From: Conchocele bisecta
Lineage: Eukaryota > Mollusca > Bivalvia > Lucinida > Thyasiridae
DNA length: 64,000 nt
Direction of reading: 5' to 3'
Assembly: GCA_029237695.1 (NCBI GenBank)
Contig: JAQRGA010000402.1
Span: forward strand, 38,513-102,512
Position 1 is the stretch's first letter. Each line of letters starts with the position of its first letter. The notes under the pieces were generated by a model. The model saw only the letters and a program-made list of their open reading frames with translations. It was not told where the DNA came from and made no database searches. The translations under genes and the position numbers were made by a program. Positions 1-10,120 of the stretch are shown piece by piece.

Positions 1-131
1 TCCACGAGCACCACTGGACACACATCGGGAGCTCCCACTTGTGGAATGGCCACGCTCAAGCCACCAATAGAATGGCCACAAAATTCAGGAAGTTCCACGT
101 GAAAGAGGTAGGTACGCCAAACAGGGGTCAT

Positions 132-333
132 CTGTGGATATGACTGGAGAAATGGGGCTTATGGGATTTGCGACCTGTGAAGCTCCTGATCAAATAGCAC
201 TCGTGTAGCCTAGTTAGATGCATGGCAGGTATTTCATTGCTGGTTATATAATATAGTGGCGAACAGTGCAGATCCTGTGGAAGTACAGGCTGATCTGGAT
301 CTACACTGGTCGCAAAACCCATAAGTCCCTTGA
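132..333. repeat. Foldback repeat, GACTGGAGAAATGGGG family (fragment)
   Basis: Starts with gactggagaaatggggctta and ends with a piece reading as the reverse complement of its start (gatctggatctacactggtcgcaaaacccataagtccc-like). The family recurs near 7268, 10121, 11940, 20106, 39171, 39605, 40501, 43046, 44898 and 52103, so it is an interspersed non-autonomous foldback element without coding capacity. Confidence 0.75.
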
Positions 334-1164
334 TAATAAAAAAAACTTTAACAGTTTTGCCTTACAAGTCCTCAGTGACCTTGACCTTGGATCGTATGCA
401 AAACAAAGCACTACCACTAGACATTTATTTAGCTTATATTTAAGGGTAGGAATTGGCTCGAGGACCTCCCAAACCCGGGCATTTGAGCTCAAAAAGTGCT
501 GTTTGCCCGTTCGTTTCCGTATTTACTATTATCTGCGATACAGTAAAAATATGTGCATTAAATGAAGGAGGCGATGAGGCGGCGGTTAATTAACCTAGCT
601 AATTCATTCTCCTATCGCACTGAATCCATAGAAACACATTGTGGCCAAATATTATCACAATCGGTGAAGTGGTTTAGGAGTTATTGAAAAATGAAAGACG
701 TTACTAACGTATGTACGTACATGGACTAATGCTATATCCCCTCTTGCCTATCAACGAGGGGATAACAACACATCACATAGTTGCCGAAGCAAAACTCTGT
801 ATCTTACGGACAGCATGGCGGTTATATTCTCATGACTCGCACAGAAACAAGAAAATACTTTTAACTACTATACCTGAATGGTTGATAATTAAGTCATTGA
901 TAGATTCATAAAACAATTTCCTTTTTAGCCATTGAAAAGTTATTGCAAATAATAGCAATACAATTTATAAAACTGCTAGGAGAATCTGACCAAACTACAC
1001 GGATGCCAACTTTAGACGTCATTTACAGAAAATATTGCAGATTTTTAAATCAATGTCAGAGATAAGCCGTGTTGCGATAATGGGAGGTAATTCCAGATCC
1101 GGGCTTGTGTTATTCTCACTGTAGACTGGTAGAGTTAATCATCTTTGATCACACACATTTTGTT
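334..1164. other. No gene recognised
   Basis: AT-rich DNA with only short open frames on both strands. None resembles a known protein and I see no convincing exon with matching splice sites. Confidence 0.5.
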
Positions 1165-1641
1165 TAGGCTAGCAACCACCAATTAGTTTTACTATACAAC
1201 TTAACCGATTCCTCCAAATATGGCCATTCTCTCACACTTTCACTATTCGTATGGATGCTGTGGAACCTACCTGTTCATAACCTGCAACCTGTCTGCACCG
1301 GATTTTCACTAATTAAACAATATGTTCACTTACTCCTAAGAAATAAAATTTCAACATTGTCCTGTCCGCCATATTGTTTATCATCAAAGTGTCATGTGAC
1401 GTAGTGTTCACATCACGTGACAAGCAGGCTCAGTAATTTCTTTTAAATGCTAGAATATGCTGGAAACTGGTGTTAAAAACACCCCAACATGTTTCTCAAG
1501 TAAAATTGGGCTGTAATCGATCAGGATTTACAAACAAACTGGGCCTGTGGCCTCAAAACGTCTGCACTATTTTTTTATACCGGACTACTAAAGCATACCC
1601 CCTGGCCGATGTGTACTATATTTTTTTAGCACAGTGATACC
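1165..1641 (+). repeat. Left 477-bp direct repeat flanking the Mutator/His-Me region
   Basis: This block starts taggctagcaaccacc and ends cagtgatacc. It recurs in the same orientation at 5372-5847 with only scattered differences (a 3-base insertion aat, a few substitutions, a shorter T run). I see no terminal inverted repeat within it and it lacks TG..CA ends, so it does not look like a retroviral LTR. Confidence 0.9.
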
Positions 1642-2348
1642 TTTAAGGGCATATTTTTGCTATAATTTATTTCTCAATAAACTGCCTACCATTGTCTTGT
1701 CTGACCTATTTCGTGACAGCAAATGTAATTTGACATTATTTAGAAGACTAACTTTTCAACAGTGGCAATTTAAGAATGGTCATATAATTATGGCTGTCCA
1801 TCTGCGGAAACTTCAGTTTCACCAGAATTTCCAGAGTATTATTTTCTCATATATTTCTTAGGAAAAGTCTATATTGTTGATGCACTTGTAAAAAATTATT
1901 ATAAAATAGATGGTGCTTGTCAAAAATATTGGCTGTTCCACAATTATGGGGTAAACGATTAAATTTATCGAAAGTCGGGTGATTTCGGAGTATTTTTGTC
2001 ATTTTTTTATTTTTTTTATCATAAAAACAGGCGAAAAAGTGACTTTTCGAAGTATTTAGTCAATCTACATGTTGTAATTTGCATAGAAACATTTGTCCGC
2101 ATAACTTAGTGACATGCCAGAATGATACGTGTCAAATTAAATTGAAACCAGCCCAGTGTACGAGTGCTGCCAGCGAATTCAGACATAGAAGTGTTAAAAT
2201 GTCACAGGAAATTGAAACACGTGTGCCCGTGTTGACACTTGTTTCCTTAGGGTATAGACACTGTTTGTTAAATGAGCAATGCTATCCCATATATATTTCT
2301 CTACCGATATGCACTGCTCAGAGTGAACTTGGTTAACCTAATGAAAAC

Positions 2349-4225
2349 ATGCCGGCCAATAAGCATAGGAGGCGGGGTAAAAAATGCGGATTTCAAACGG
2401 GGCGGGTAAATGAAAATAAAGGTAAAAAACTTTCTTCTCACTCACCAAATGGAACAAATCATAGGTTCATCAGGCTAACCAAAGACTCATTTGAATCCCG
2501 GGTTAATGTAAATGAAAATAAAACGTTTACCTGTAAAGATGTTGATGGTACGGACAATGATGTAACTGTTCTGCGCTCTCCGTCGAGGCGTCCGAAACTC
2601 ATTGACGAATGCGCCGTACCGTTGATAAACAAATTAAATCGACCGTATGAGGTCCAGAAGATGTTTAATACTGAAATAAACAGTCATCGCGCCTTTAATA
2701 CGCACTGTAGTGGCGAAATGGTATTTGATGCGGCCGCATCAAGAAAATGGGGCATTTGTTGGGCTGAGCGGCTAAAATGCACCCGATGTAGATATAAAAG
2801 TAAATATTATAAACTATATGAAGAGGTTCCGTCAAGTCGAAAGGGTAGGAAATCAGGGAAAGCTAATGTGGGTTTGCAGCTGGGCCTTATGAGCACACCA
2901 ATCAGTAATTATGGTGCTTGTCGGCTGTTGGTAAACACAAACATAATTCCGCCGATGTATAACTCTATGCAAAAGGCAGTTCAAATAGGATAGCAGAGTC
3001 TATGGTTGGCTTAAACACTAAAAGTATGCATGAAATCAGACAAACTGTGGCCAGAGAGAATGAACTCTGTGGCAATAAACGTAGCAAGACGGTTCGAGTT
3101 GAAGGTGACTCTTGCTACAATAACCCAATATTCAATAGCGAACAGTACACCCATTTCAAGCGGGTACAATCGTGACAACCACTATGTGCGAGAATAATAC
3201 CAAAGATAAATTAATCATTGGGGCATTTGTTGGCAGTAAGCTGTGCATAATAGGTAGTAAGCTAAGAAATCAGGGTGGAGATATCAGCAGCCCAAACCAT
3301 CATGGTCACTGCACTGCCAACCTCCCCGAAAATGAGTCAATAGGTAATGAAGCGAAATGGAATGAAATAGTTACGAAGCAGATAAATAGTGACTTACATG
3401 TTAGTCATTCACGGGGGACGGTGATAGTAAATCACACAAAGGTGTAGATGCCGCTCAACCAGGGGTAACGGTAACGCATCTAAAAGATATCCGCCATCGA
3501 GTAACTCCCTGAAACGAGAAATAAACAAGGCGCCATTTAGCTCGAACATGTTTCGTGGGGTCAAGAAAACAAACTTGAGAAACCGATTTGCTCTCTCTGT
3601 AAGATCCAGGTGCATTGCAGAGTTGAGGCAAGCACATGCCAAACATAATGGTAACTTAGAACAAATAAAGAGCATAATGCCAGGAATAATTTGCACAATA
3701 GTCATGTGTTTCTAAGGTTACTGTGGCAAGCAATGTTCACAGTATAGTTTGGTTTGCCCCGGGGACTACCGCAGGGCAAAGAACTACCTCCCCTCAACTA
3801 CAATGTTAAAAATGACGGAGGATGATGTACTTGTTCTGAAACGGTGCATAGAAACTTTCCTTGGTCCTAAATCAATTGACAGTACAAAATTACTCACTTC
3901 AACTCAAAAATGTGAAGCAGCAAACCGTGCGCACCAGACATCAAATTCAAAAGCAACGACATTCACGCGCAATTTCCCCGGTCGAATTCATGGTACAATT
4001 CTAAACTTAAACCTAGGTTTTTGGGGATGCTACAATACTGAAAACAGACTCAGTAGGGGCCAGCTTAACAAAAGGTTCTTCAGTCATCAAGCACATCCGG
4101 AAGATAGAGAAAAGTCGTGTACGGAAAAAGTGTCAGACCACAATGCGTAAACTAAAGAAAGCTAGGTATCCGCGCGATTACGAAAATTCAAACTACACTC
4201 TGAGTTACATTACGCCAAGGGTATG
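2349..4225 (+). pseudogene. Mutator-like (MULE) transposase, several frameshifts
   Basis: The first open part (2349-2993, 214 aa) has a basic start (MPANKHRRRGKKCGFQTGR) and then RKWGICWAERLKCTRCRYKS and RGRKSGKANVGLQLGL. These are typical of the Mutator-like transposase family common in molluscs and other invertebrates (I believe Pfam Mutator, PF20700). A 1-base deletion near 2975 moves the frame; it continues with MVGLNTKSMHEIRQ and CYNNPIFNSE. An extra base near 3152 shifts to the block at 3172-3444 (CENNTKDKLIIGAF, CPNHHGHC-like). Further shifts near 3417 and 3508 lead through a conserved helix-rich stretch (RCIAELRQAHAKHNG, about 3600-3700). The C-terminal part at 3749-4150 has STQKCEAANRAHQTS, and another shift near 4020 continues to about 4225 with GSSVIKHIRKIEKSR. 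At least five frameshifts make it inactive. Family assignment is strong; the exact breaks are approximate. Confidence 0.8.
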
Positions 4226-4914
4226 ACAGATCCTAAACCAGACTTTGCAAACCTGCCCCATCTACTCGAGCACCAGTATGCTTGCTAGTATGTATGAAAA
4301 GCATGTAAGGTTGAGAGTCTTGTAAGTGCATACTGATAATTAGAGTTGACTATCTGAGCAGCCATGTAGTACTCACAATATATCATATTGTGATAGCTCG
4401 AAACAATATGTGCTGTAAGAATTGTGATGTATCAGGGAATCCGATGTTTTTTACCTTCGGCCTTAAATTGCAACTTTCACTCCATCTTCCCTTAGCTGGG
4501 TGCTTATTACAATTAATACACAGTAGCAGAAAACAGCTTGCAGCGGTATGATATAATTTCTGCTAAATTTAAAATTTTGAATTTTTTTCTGGAAAAATGT
4601 AGCCAAGAAGTACTGGCGTAGACCCTGATCGCGCAGCCAAATTTGGTCATAATGTTTGCAAGTATCAACGAGTCAATACATAATGTTTAGAAAAACGTTG
4701 CTACCTGTTGGGGAGCTATACACTTGATACCGGTTAGTAATCAAATACACAGTGCCAATTAAAGCGACGCGCCACTTTAATATAGCTGAACTAGTCAGTA
4801 ACAGGCTCATCTGGCTCCCTGATGCATCTCAAATCTGTGTAATTAGTATGTAGACATGTACATAATGTAGATAGGTATACAGTTAATTTACCGTAATTAA
4901 TAAAACAGGAACTA

Positions 4915-5316
4915 TTAGCAGATACAGGGTGGATATGTGACGCCGTCGAGTGCATGGCTCAGACAGCGCTTTTCGCTATGGCAATTCTTTAGAGAATTAT
5001 TTATAATTGTTGACTCAGCACTCAGGTGGGCCGGGTTAACACACAGGGAACAACCACATAAATGTGATATTTCAAGGTGCCTGGGTATTTCAAACACATT
5101 ATGGTGTAACATGAATGCTACTCTATGTGTATAATAGTATTTTGTTCTTGCATCATTTGGAAATTTAACTTTAATCTTTTCATATTTGACTCGTACACCT
5201 GTGGTTACCCCGACCAACTTGATGCAACCATTTTCATTAAATAAAACTGATTTTCCAGCAATTCTGTTCCTTTGTTCTCTTAATAAAACATTGCTGTAGC
5301 CATGATTTAAAACCGT
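4915..5316 (-). CDS. His-Me finger endonuclease zinc-binding domain protein (partial)
   Basis: The frame is open from 5316 to a stop at 4915 (about 133 codons), with no in-frame ATG near its start, so the N terminus is missing or lies in another exon. It has a beta-rich start (VTTGVRVKYEKIKVKF, then YYYTHRVAFMLHH) followed by the signature LEISHLCGCSLCVNPAHL, then an acidic residue and a CH pair (LKNCH). This is the zinc-binding loop of His-Me finger homing-type endonucleases (Pfam zf-His_Me_endon, PF05551): a HxC, C and H metal set with the NPxHL turn. Such domains occur in many lophotrochozoan gene models of unknown role. It lies opposite to the decayed transposase inside the same direct repeats. 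Whether it is active cannot be told. Confidence 0.75.
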   Translation of the reverse strand, partial: TVLNHGYSNVLLREQRNRIAGKSVLFNENGCIKLVGVTTGVRVKYEKIKVKFPNDARTKYYYTHRVAFMLHHNVFEIPRHLEISHLCGCSLCVNPAHLSAESTIINNSLKNCHSEKRCLSHALDGVTYPPCIC

Positions 5317-5371
5317 TTAGAATTGTTTTCAAAGAAAGCAGACGACATCCACAGATGACCCGAAATGCTTA

Positions 5372-5847
5372 TAGGCTAGCAACCACCAATTAGTTTTACT
5401 ATACAACTTAACCGATTCCTCCAAATATGGCCATTCTCTCACACTTTCACTATTCGTATGGATGCTGTGGAACCAATACCTGTTCATAACCTGCAACCTG
5501 TCTGCACCGGATTTTCACTAATTAAACAATATGTTCACTTACTCCTAAGAAAGAAAATTTCAACATTGTCCTGTCCGCCATATTGTTTATCATCAAAGTA
5601 TCATGTGACGTAGTGTTCACATCACGTGACAAGCAGGCTCAGTAATTTCTTTTAAATGATAGAAATATGCTGGAAACTGGTGTTAAAAACACCCCAACAT
5701 GTTTCTCAAGTAAAATTGGGCTGTAATCGATCAGGATTTACAAGCAAACTGGGTCTGTGGCCTCAAAACGTCTGCACTATTTTTTTATACCGGACTACTA
5801 AAGCATACCCCCTGGCCGATGTGTACTATATTTAGCACAGTGATACC
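5372..5847 (+). repeat. Right 476-bp direct repeat
   Basis: Direct copy of 1165-1641. Flanks differ from those of the left copy on both sides (left flank aaatgctta against attttgttt, right flank aacatttgta against tttaagggca), which defines the repeat boundaries. Confidence 0.9.
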
Positions 5848-6054
5848 AACATTTGTATATATTGTTATTTGGTAATTTTTTACTGTGTCTCAGGCCTCAA
5901 CAAATTCTACATTTTCCCCTCATCCAGAGATATACAACCCAACGATATACATGTATACTTCAATGTTGGAGCTGCATTCTCCCTTCAAATTAAAATTGAA
6001 AGTGAACGGGTTTAAGTTTTAACATCCCAACAACTGCTAAGCTCCGAGATGGTT

Positions 6055-6300
6055 TGTTTGTTTATTGGTGTTTAACGGCCTATCAACAGCTAAGTCATGT
6101 AAGGCCGGGCCAACAGGTTTGATCCCATATTTAACCGGCTGCATTGGGGGGACAATCCAAAACTCAGAACAGAATATTTACAACGAGAACAAATATATTC
6201 AGCCCTGAAATTAGAATAAACTGACCTGGTACCAGGTCCATACCACACCAAAATCACTTGGCCCCTTCCCCTAAAAGTAATAAGATTAGGAATAATCATA
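6055..6300 (+). repeat. SINE-like repeat, GTTTAACGGCCTATCAACAG family
   Basis: Begins tttgtttattggtgtttaac, then gcctatcaacagctaagtc and ggccgggccaacaggtttgat, ending with accaaaatcacttggcccc. Other copies: 16405, 20341, 23610 (reverse), 27120, 30310 and 53938. The (TTTG)n edge and the tRNA-like box in some copies suggest an SINE-type retroposon. Confidence 0.7.
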
Positions 6301-6579
6301 TTGCTCATACAAAGGGTACAATCAACAATCCCTTGAGGGAAACCAAATATTTATCAGTGGTACCGAGAATAAAAATAATATTATTTTCCAGGAGACCACT
6401 GTTTTGTTAATATACATCAGGAATGTTTTCCTCAACTCAATATTGAACAGTATAGGCCCTGATCACATTGTGCCGGCTGACCTTGAGCTACACTGGTCGA
6501 ATAAACAATAAGTCCATTTTTTTTCTGTGGGAATTCACCGAGTTAAAAACTTACCTTCTTGGATCAGCTAAGGCCTGAT

Positions 6580-6656
6580 CTAAAAAATTTGTTGTGTTTT
6601 TGAGAAGTTTTCGGTGGCCAGCCACCTTTTCTTATGGCTTCTGGACTGTAAATGTT
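6580..6656 (-). CDS. TRIT1: TRIT1 exon, end of zinc finger and C terminus
   Basis: The acceptor ttgttttcag precedes AACATTTACAG. Two bases complete the codon begun by the C that ends the 7511-7625 exon, giving IWK-Q-HLQSRSHKKRW and a stop (TAG) after about 24 codons. The HLxSxSHKK stretch supplies the histidines of the C-terminal U1-like zinc finger of eukaryotic tRNA dimethylallyltransferase, whose two cysteines are in the previous exon. The tail is shorter than in vertebrate TRIT1. A perfect donor (aag|gtaagt) follows the stop by about 25 bases, at 6555, so there may be a 3'UTR intron or the stop may be premature. Confidence 0.75.
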
Positions 6657-7000
6657 CTGAAAACAACAGCAATACATGTGTTAGCACAATATAAGGTTCG
6701 ACCATGTCCAGCCATGGGTCAACGTTTGAACCCCAAGGACATAGGCAATGCACGTGTTAGCACAACATAAGGTTCCTCCATGTCCAGCTGAGGGTAAACG
6801 TTTGCCGTGGCACGAGGGAACTGTTTGAACCCCAAGGTCGTAAGCAATGCACGTGTCCAGTCAATGCATGTGTTAGCACAATCACTGATTGATTGATTTG
6901 TTGTTTGATTGAGTGATTGATTGATTGAGCAAATACATGAATGAATTAACAAATGGACGGACGGACGAGCCCGGACGGACGGACGGACAGATGTTGTATG
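6657..7000. repeat. TRIT1 intron: short duplicated blocks and simple repeats
   Basis: A block reading gttagcacaatataaggttc with ccatgtccagc and cgtttgaaccccaagg occurs twice (6672-6745, 6755-6850); a related piece is at 24968-25050. It is followed by a TGAT/TTGA-rich stretch (about 6885-6940) and GGAC repeats (about 6955-6990). No coding signal. Confidence 0.6.
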
Positions 7001-7261
7001 TCCATTGAACAAGGTCATATACCCAAAGGAAACACACAGGTGTGGGGATAATCCTTAAATTTGGCATTGGAATTAGACAACCGTTCCAGTACTGAAACCA
7101 AAATACATGTATCCTGATATGGTGCCAGGCACCCTTACCACACCTGGTCACATGACTACATGTGGCAATCTCTGTGAACAGAGTACATTCCCATGTAATG
7201 CAAATAAATATTGTATTTAATCTGATTCATTGCCTATTTGTATGTTTTAAAGCATATTTTA

Positions 7262-7460
7262 CACTCGTTATATGTACCTGTGACTGGAGAAATGGGGCTC
7301 ATGATCAGGATCTGCACTGGTCCCCATTCCATCAATGAAACACCCGTCATTTTTTTAACAAGCAATAAGATCATTATCAGGCTACATGGTGTTAATGCTA
7401 TTTTATCAGGAGCTACATCGGTCACAAATATCGCACATGTCCTTAGGTACAATAAATAAC
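7262..7460 (+). repeat. Foldback repeat fragment (GACTGGAGAAATGGGG family)
   Basis: Contains tgtgactggagaaatggggc, gatctgcactgg, ccattccatcaatgaaac and the middle piece seen in the larger copies (aggctacatggtgttaat). Located in a TRIT1 intron. Confidence 0.65.
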
Positions 7461-7510
7461 ATGGCGTGTCTCATTTGTTTAAGAAACAGGAGAAATGATC
7501 TTGTACTCAC

Positions 7511-7625
7511 GTTTCCAAATGCTCTCCAGCACGAATGTTTTACCGCATATTGTACACTCGTTATACACGTACTCCTCTGTCCGTTCCCCTTCATACGGCA
7601 CTGGCTCCAGGCTTGGTTTGCTTCC
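7511..7625 (-). CDS. TRIT1: TRIT1 exon with zinc-finger cysteines
   Basis: Splice acceptor tatttgagcag and donor C|GTGAGT give a 115-bp exon (38 codons plus 1 base): GSKPSLEPVPYEG, then a CTICGKTF zinc-finger half (C-x2-C), ending VLESIWK. Human TRIT1 has the same order: a basic-proline linker, a CxxC pair, then a W and HIKSKSH. The finger is completed in the next exon (6580-6656). This finger is a eukaryote-specific C-terminal addition to the MiaA enzyme that puts dimethylallyl groups on A37 of tRNAs. Phase 0 at its start matches the end of the 9994-10103 exon. Confidence 0.85.
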
Positions 7626-7679
7626 CTGCTCAAATAAGGCAAGGACTCGTGGGTAAATAAGTAGCGTAACTTGGTGTTT

Positions 7680-7905
7680 ATTCTAACCCTTTCACCCCTA
7701 AGTAACTGGAATGGGTTTTTATATGTTAATTTCCGGACTGATGCAATCATCAAAAAGGGGATGTTTTTGTTCTCAAAAATGTGTGGAAATTTGCAAAAAG
7801 TGCAGATCCTGATGAGACGGCTTGTCACGAGCCGGCTCATCTGGATCTACACTATTTGCCAATACCACTATACAGGCCTGTGGTGTTGAACGGGTTAACA
7901 GTTAT
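7680..7905. repeat. Foldback repeat, TAACCCTTTCACCCCTAA family
   Basis: Starts ctaaccctttcacccctaag and ends near tgttgaacgggttaaca, with gccggctcatctggatctac inside. A related copy is at about 16155-16300 (ggggtgaaagggttaa end). No coding capacity. Confidence 0.55.
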
Positions 7906-8110
7906 TTACCTGTACATTGACTGAATGCATGCAGACCGATAATAAATTTATCACTTATACATTGACAATGATACAAAATATCAGGGCAATCTGGAATAAA
8001 AATATCTTGCTAATATTTCTTTGGCTGAATGTCAGATGACTACGGAATGACATTGTATACTGACGAACATTCACTAATCTATGTTCATTTCAGTGAATAC
8101 CAAACTATAG

Positions 8111-8677
8111 TCTGTTTCACGAAATCTGCCCAAATTTTAGGGCCATATAAACAATTCAAAAACAATATTTTTTTCGATAATATTAAATTAAAGGAAAATT
8201 TAAGAATGAGCCTTCTTTTTATTTAGTGAAATTTGGTCAAATATTGATTTTATTGCGAAAAATTGATTTGTCTATGGGAATTTAACATGAGGGAAAAAGT
8301 GGTAAGGAAGTGTGGGAGGAGTTAAAAAACGAAAAAATTTGGAAATTGACTCCGAAACCTGGCTAGATAGCTTGGATATGATCTAACTAAGAAAACAAAA
8401 GTTAATTAAATTTTAAAAATCGGTCCAGTATTTCTAAAATTCAAAAATTTCCCCATGTTAAATCCCCATAGACATCTTCACTCCGTGAAGATGTCTATGG
8501 GGATTTAACATGGGGAAATTGTTTTTTCGCAATAAAATCAATATTTGACCAAATTTCACGAAATAAAAAGGCTCATTTTTAATTTTTCCTTTAATTTAAT
8601 ATTATCAAAAGAAATCTTCTTTTTGAATTGTTTATATAGCCGTAAAATTTGGGCAGCTTTCGTGAAACAGACAGTGG
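8111..8677. mobile_element. Large foldback element with nested perfect hairpin
   Basis: Two arms of about 160 bases (8111-8275 and 8521-8677) are reverse complements of each other, beginning ctgtttcacgaaatctgccc and ending gctttcgtgaaacagacagt. Inside is a near-perfect short hairpin (about 8455-8516) with arms ccatgttaaatccccatag.. and gatgtctatggggatttaac. A second full copy is at 35846-36374 with the hairpin on the other side; fragments lie at 27890-28025 and 32400-32460. No protein is encoded. Confidence 0.8.
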
Positions 8678-8764
8678 AAAAGGTGAGCAGGGGCTCACTT
8701 ATACCCCCGGCCACCACCTGGACCCACAAATAAAATCTTTAAAGCAAATATATAAAAAACGTTT

Positions 8765-8960
8765 CACACAAGTAATTTGACCTTGACCTTGGACATGAGT
8801 GTGGTATCGAATGAAAATATGGATGATGATAAGGAAGTATATGAAGTTTAAAGTCAATCTGTTAGAGATAATGGCTACCTAAAATCTTTAACGCGGACGG
8901 ACGGATGGACGGAATTATGAAAACTATATAGCCCTCGACATACTTTGTATGCCGGGCTAT
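8765..8960 (+). repeat. Interspersed repeat with TTTGACCTTGACCTT and GACGGACGG
   Basis: Reads aatttgaccttgaccttgg, then aatatggatgatgataagga, then ctttaacgcggacggacgg and atatagccctcgacatac. Related longer copies are at 14580-15170 and 21890-22600. SINE-like or non-autonomous. Confidence 0.65.
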
Positions 8961-8974
8961 AATTATACATACAT

Positions 8975-9130
8975 ATACATGTATTGTATGAAAAGTTTAC
9001 CTGATAAACAGAATAACATGTTAGTGTCTTTAGAAACTAATTATATCAGTCATGGCTGGGAAACGGTAGCAATTTCAAGGCTGTCCTCGGAATTCCTACA
9101 TGTTTCATAGCTTCATTTGACAAACCTGAT
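8975..9130. repeat. Foldback repeat, GGAAACGG / GGAATTCC family (degraded)
   Basis: Contains ctgataaacagaata, ggctgggaaacggtag and ctcggaattcctacatg. It is a worn relative of the cleaner copies at 37560-37715 and 47037-47200. Confidence 0.5.
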
Positions 9131-9400
9131 ATCCAGAGTCACAAGCCTGGCGTCTTCAGTGTTAGCATTGGCCGAGTTTGGCAGGTTGTTATCACATTGC
9201 TTAGTTTAAACGAAGTATAAATTAAGCAACGTGAAGTCAAACTGGCAAACTGCGCCCATTATAATGTTAATGGTGCCCTGGGGTATTATAAACGAAGTTA
9301 CCAGTGGTTTTCCAAGCTAGTTAATACATGAAACTATGTGTCAGTCGATTCTGTCGAATTTTGACCCGACTTTATATTTTAACGCTCCTGAGTCCCACCT

Positions 9401-9632
9401 GGGGCCCGTTTCACTAAACTTTGTATGACTAAAATGTTCAAATTTATGATAGTCCCGTAATTTCAATGGATGGATTTACATTTATTGAACATGCAGCCTA
9501 TGCTCAATAAATGTAAATCCAATAATTATTTACAAGAAAAGTGTTAATGTGAAATTTACAGACTATCATAATTTTAGTCTATCAAGACTATCAAGATTTT
9601 AGTCATATGGGAGTTTAGTAAAACGGCCCCCT
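9401..9632. mobile_element. MITE, GGGGCCCGTTTCACTAAAC family
   Basis: The element starts ggggcccgtttcactaaact and ends agtaaaacggcccc. Its centre carries the family's inner palindrome (tttattgaacatgcagcc / ctatgctcaataaatgtaaa). Other copies: 15763-15998, 21290-21349 (end only), 34932-35174, 42186-42427, 42676-42933, 54308-54551, 57846-58053, 62543-62783 and 62796-62953. Confidence 0.8.
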
Positions 9633-9993
9633 GGTCTCTGGAAGCTCTCTACACGAACACCATAGTTTTACAATCGTAGCAGCCAATTGATCGTCTAGTG
9701 AATTTGTTCGAAACTAGCACCGGGTTGGCACCCGTGTCCAGACAATCATACAGTGCCCAAAAGGCAACCCTCAGCCTGGGTCTGACCTTCTAACCAGCCA
9801 AATTGAGTGTATAGCATTGAGCGAGGACTTTGTACACTGCCAGCCATCGCAACTAGATTACGTTATATATCAAATACATGGTATTTACCAGCACAAACCA
9901 GATTGAACTGGCTTGTGCTGAGATACGATGTCAAAATATTTATATGCACTTGCTAGCACCCAATAGAGCGGGCTATGTTACAATATACCGTAC

Positions 9994-10103
9994 CTGCATC
10001 AATGATTCTAGCACACCGACAGCAGGCCGTGTGACCAGTTCATCCCACCTAGACACGTCAGTCCCGTTCAGGGCGTACATCGGTAACACATTGGAACTCG
10101 GCC
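9994..10103 (-). CDS. TRIT1: TRIT1 exon
   Basis: Acceptor taatttacag and donor CAG|GTACGG bound 110 bp: two bases complete an Arg codon, then 36 codons reading PSSNVLPMYALNGTDVSRWD, then ELVTRPA and VLESLMQ. This matches the TRIT1 segment between the RNA-binding helix and the zinc finger (human: VPPVYGL..DVSKWEE..LEPALEIVQSFIQ). Phases fit both neighbours (12240-12317 upstream, 7511-7625 downstream). Confidence 0.85.
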
Positions 10104-10120
10104 CTGTAAATTATATGTGG

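Larger units (their letters stand above)
1165..5847. mobile_element. Composite region: Mutator-like transposase and His-Me endonuclease domain between 476-bp direct repeats
   Basis: Two long direct repeats enclose about 3.7 kb. Inside are a decayed plus-strand Mutator-like transposase (2349-4225) and a minus-strand His-Me finger zinc-binding domain (4915-5316). Plant and animal MULEs usually have long inverted termini and about 9-bp target duplications. Here only direct repeats are seen and no clear target duplication was found. The arrangement could be a mobile unit, a MULE inserted into a pre-existing repeat that was then duplicated, or a tandem duplication that lost one middle. Confidence 0.5.

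Noticed and set aside
1165..5847. LTR retrotransposon interpretation of the 476-bp direct repeats
   Set aside because: No TG..CA ends, no primer-binding site or polypurine tract next to the repeats, no reverse transcriptase inside and no matching target duplication.
7406..7840. 144-codon minus-strand open frame
   Set aside because: It is an antiparallel-frame shadow across the true TRIT1 exon 7511-7625 and repeat DNA; the exon uses a different frame bounded by splice sites.
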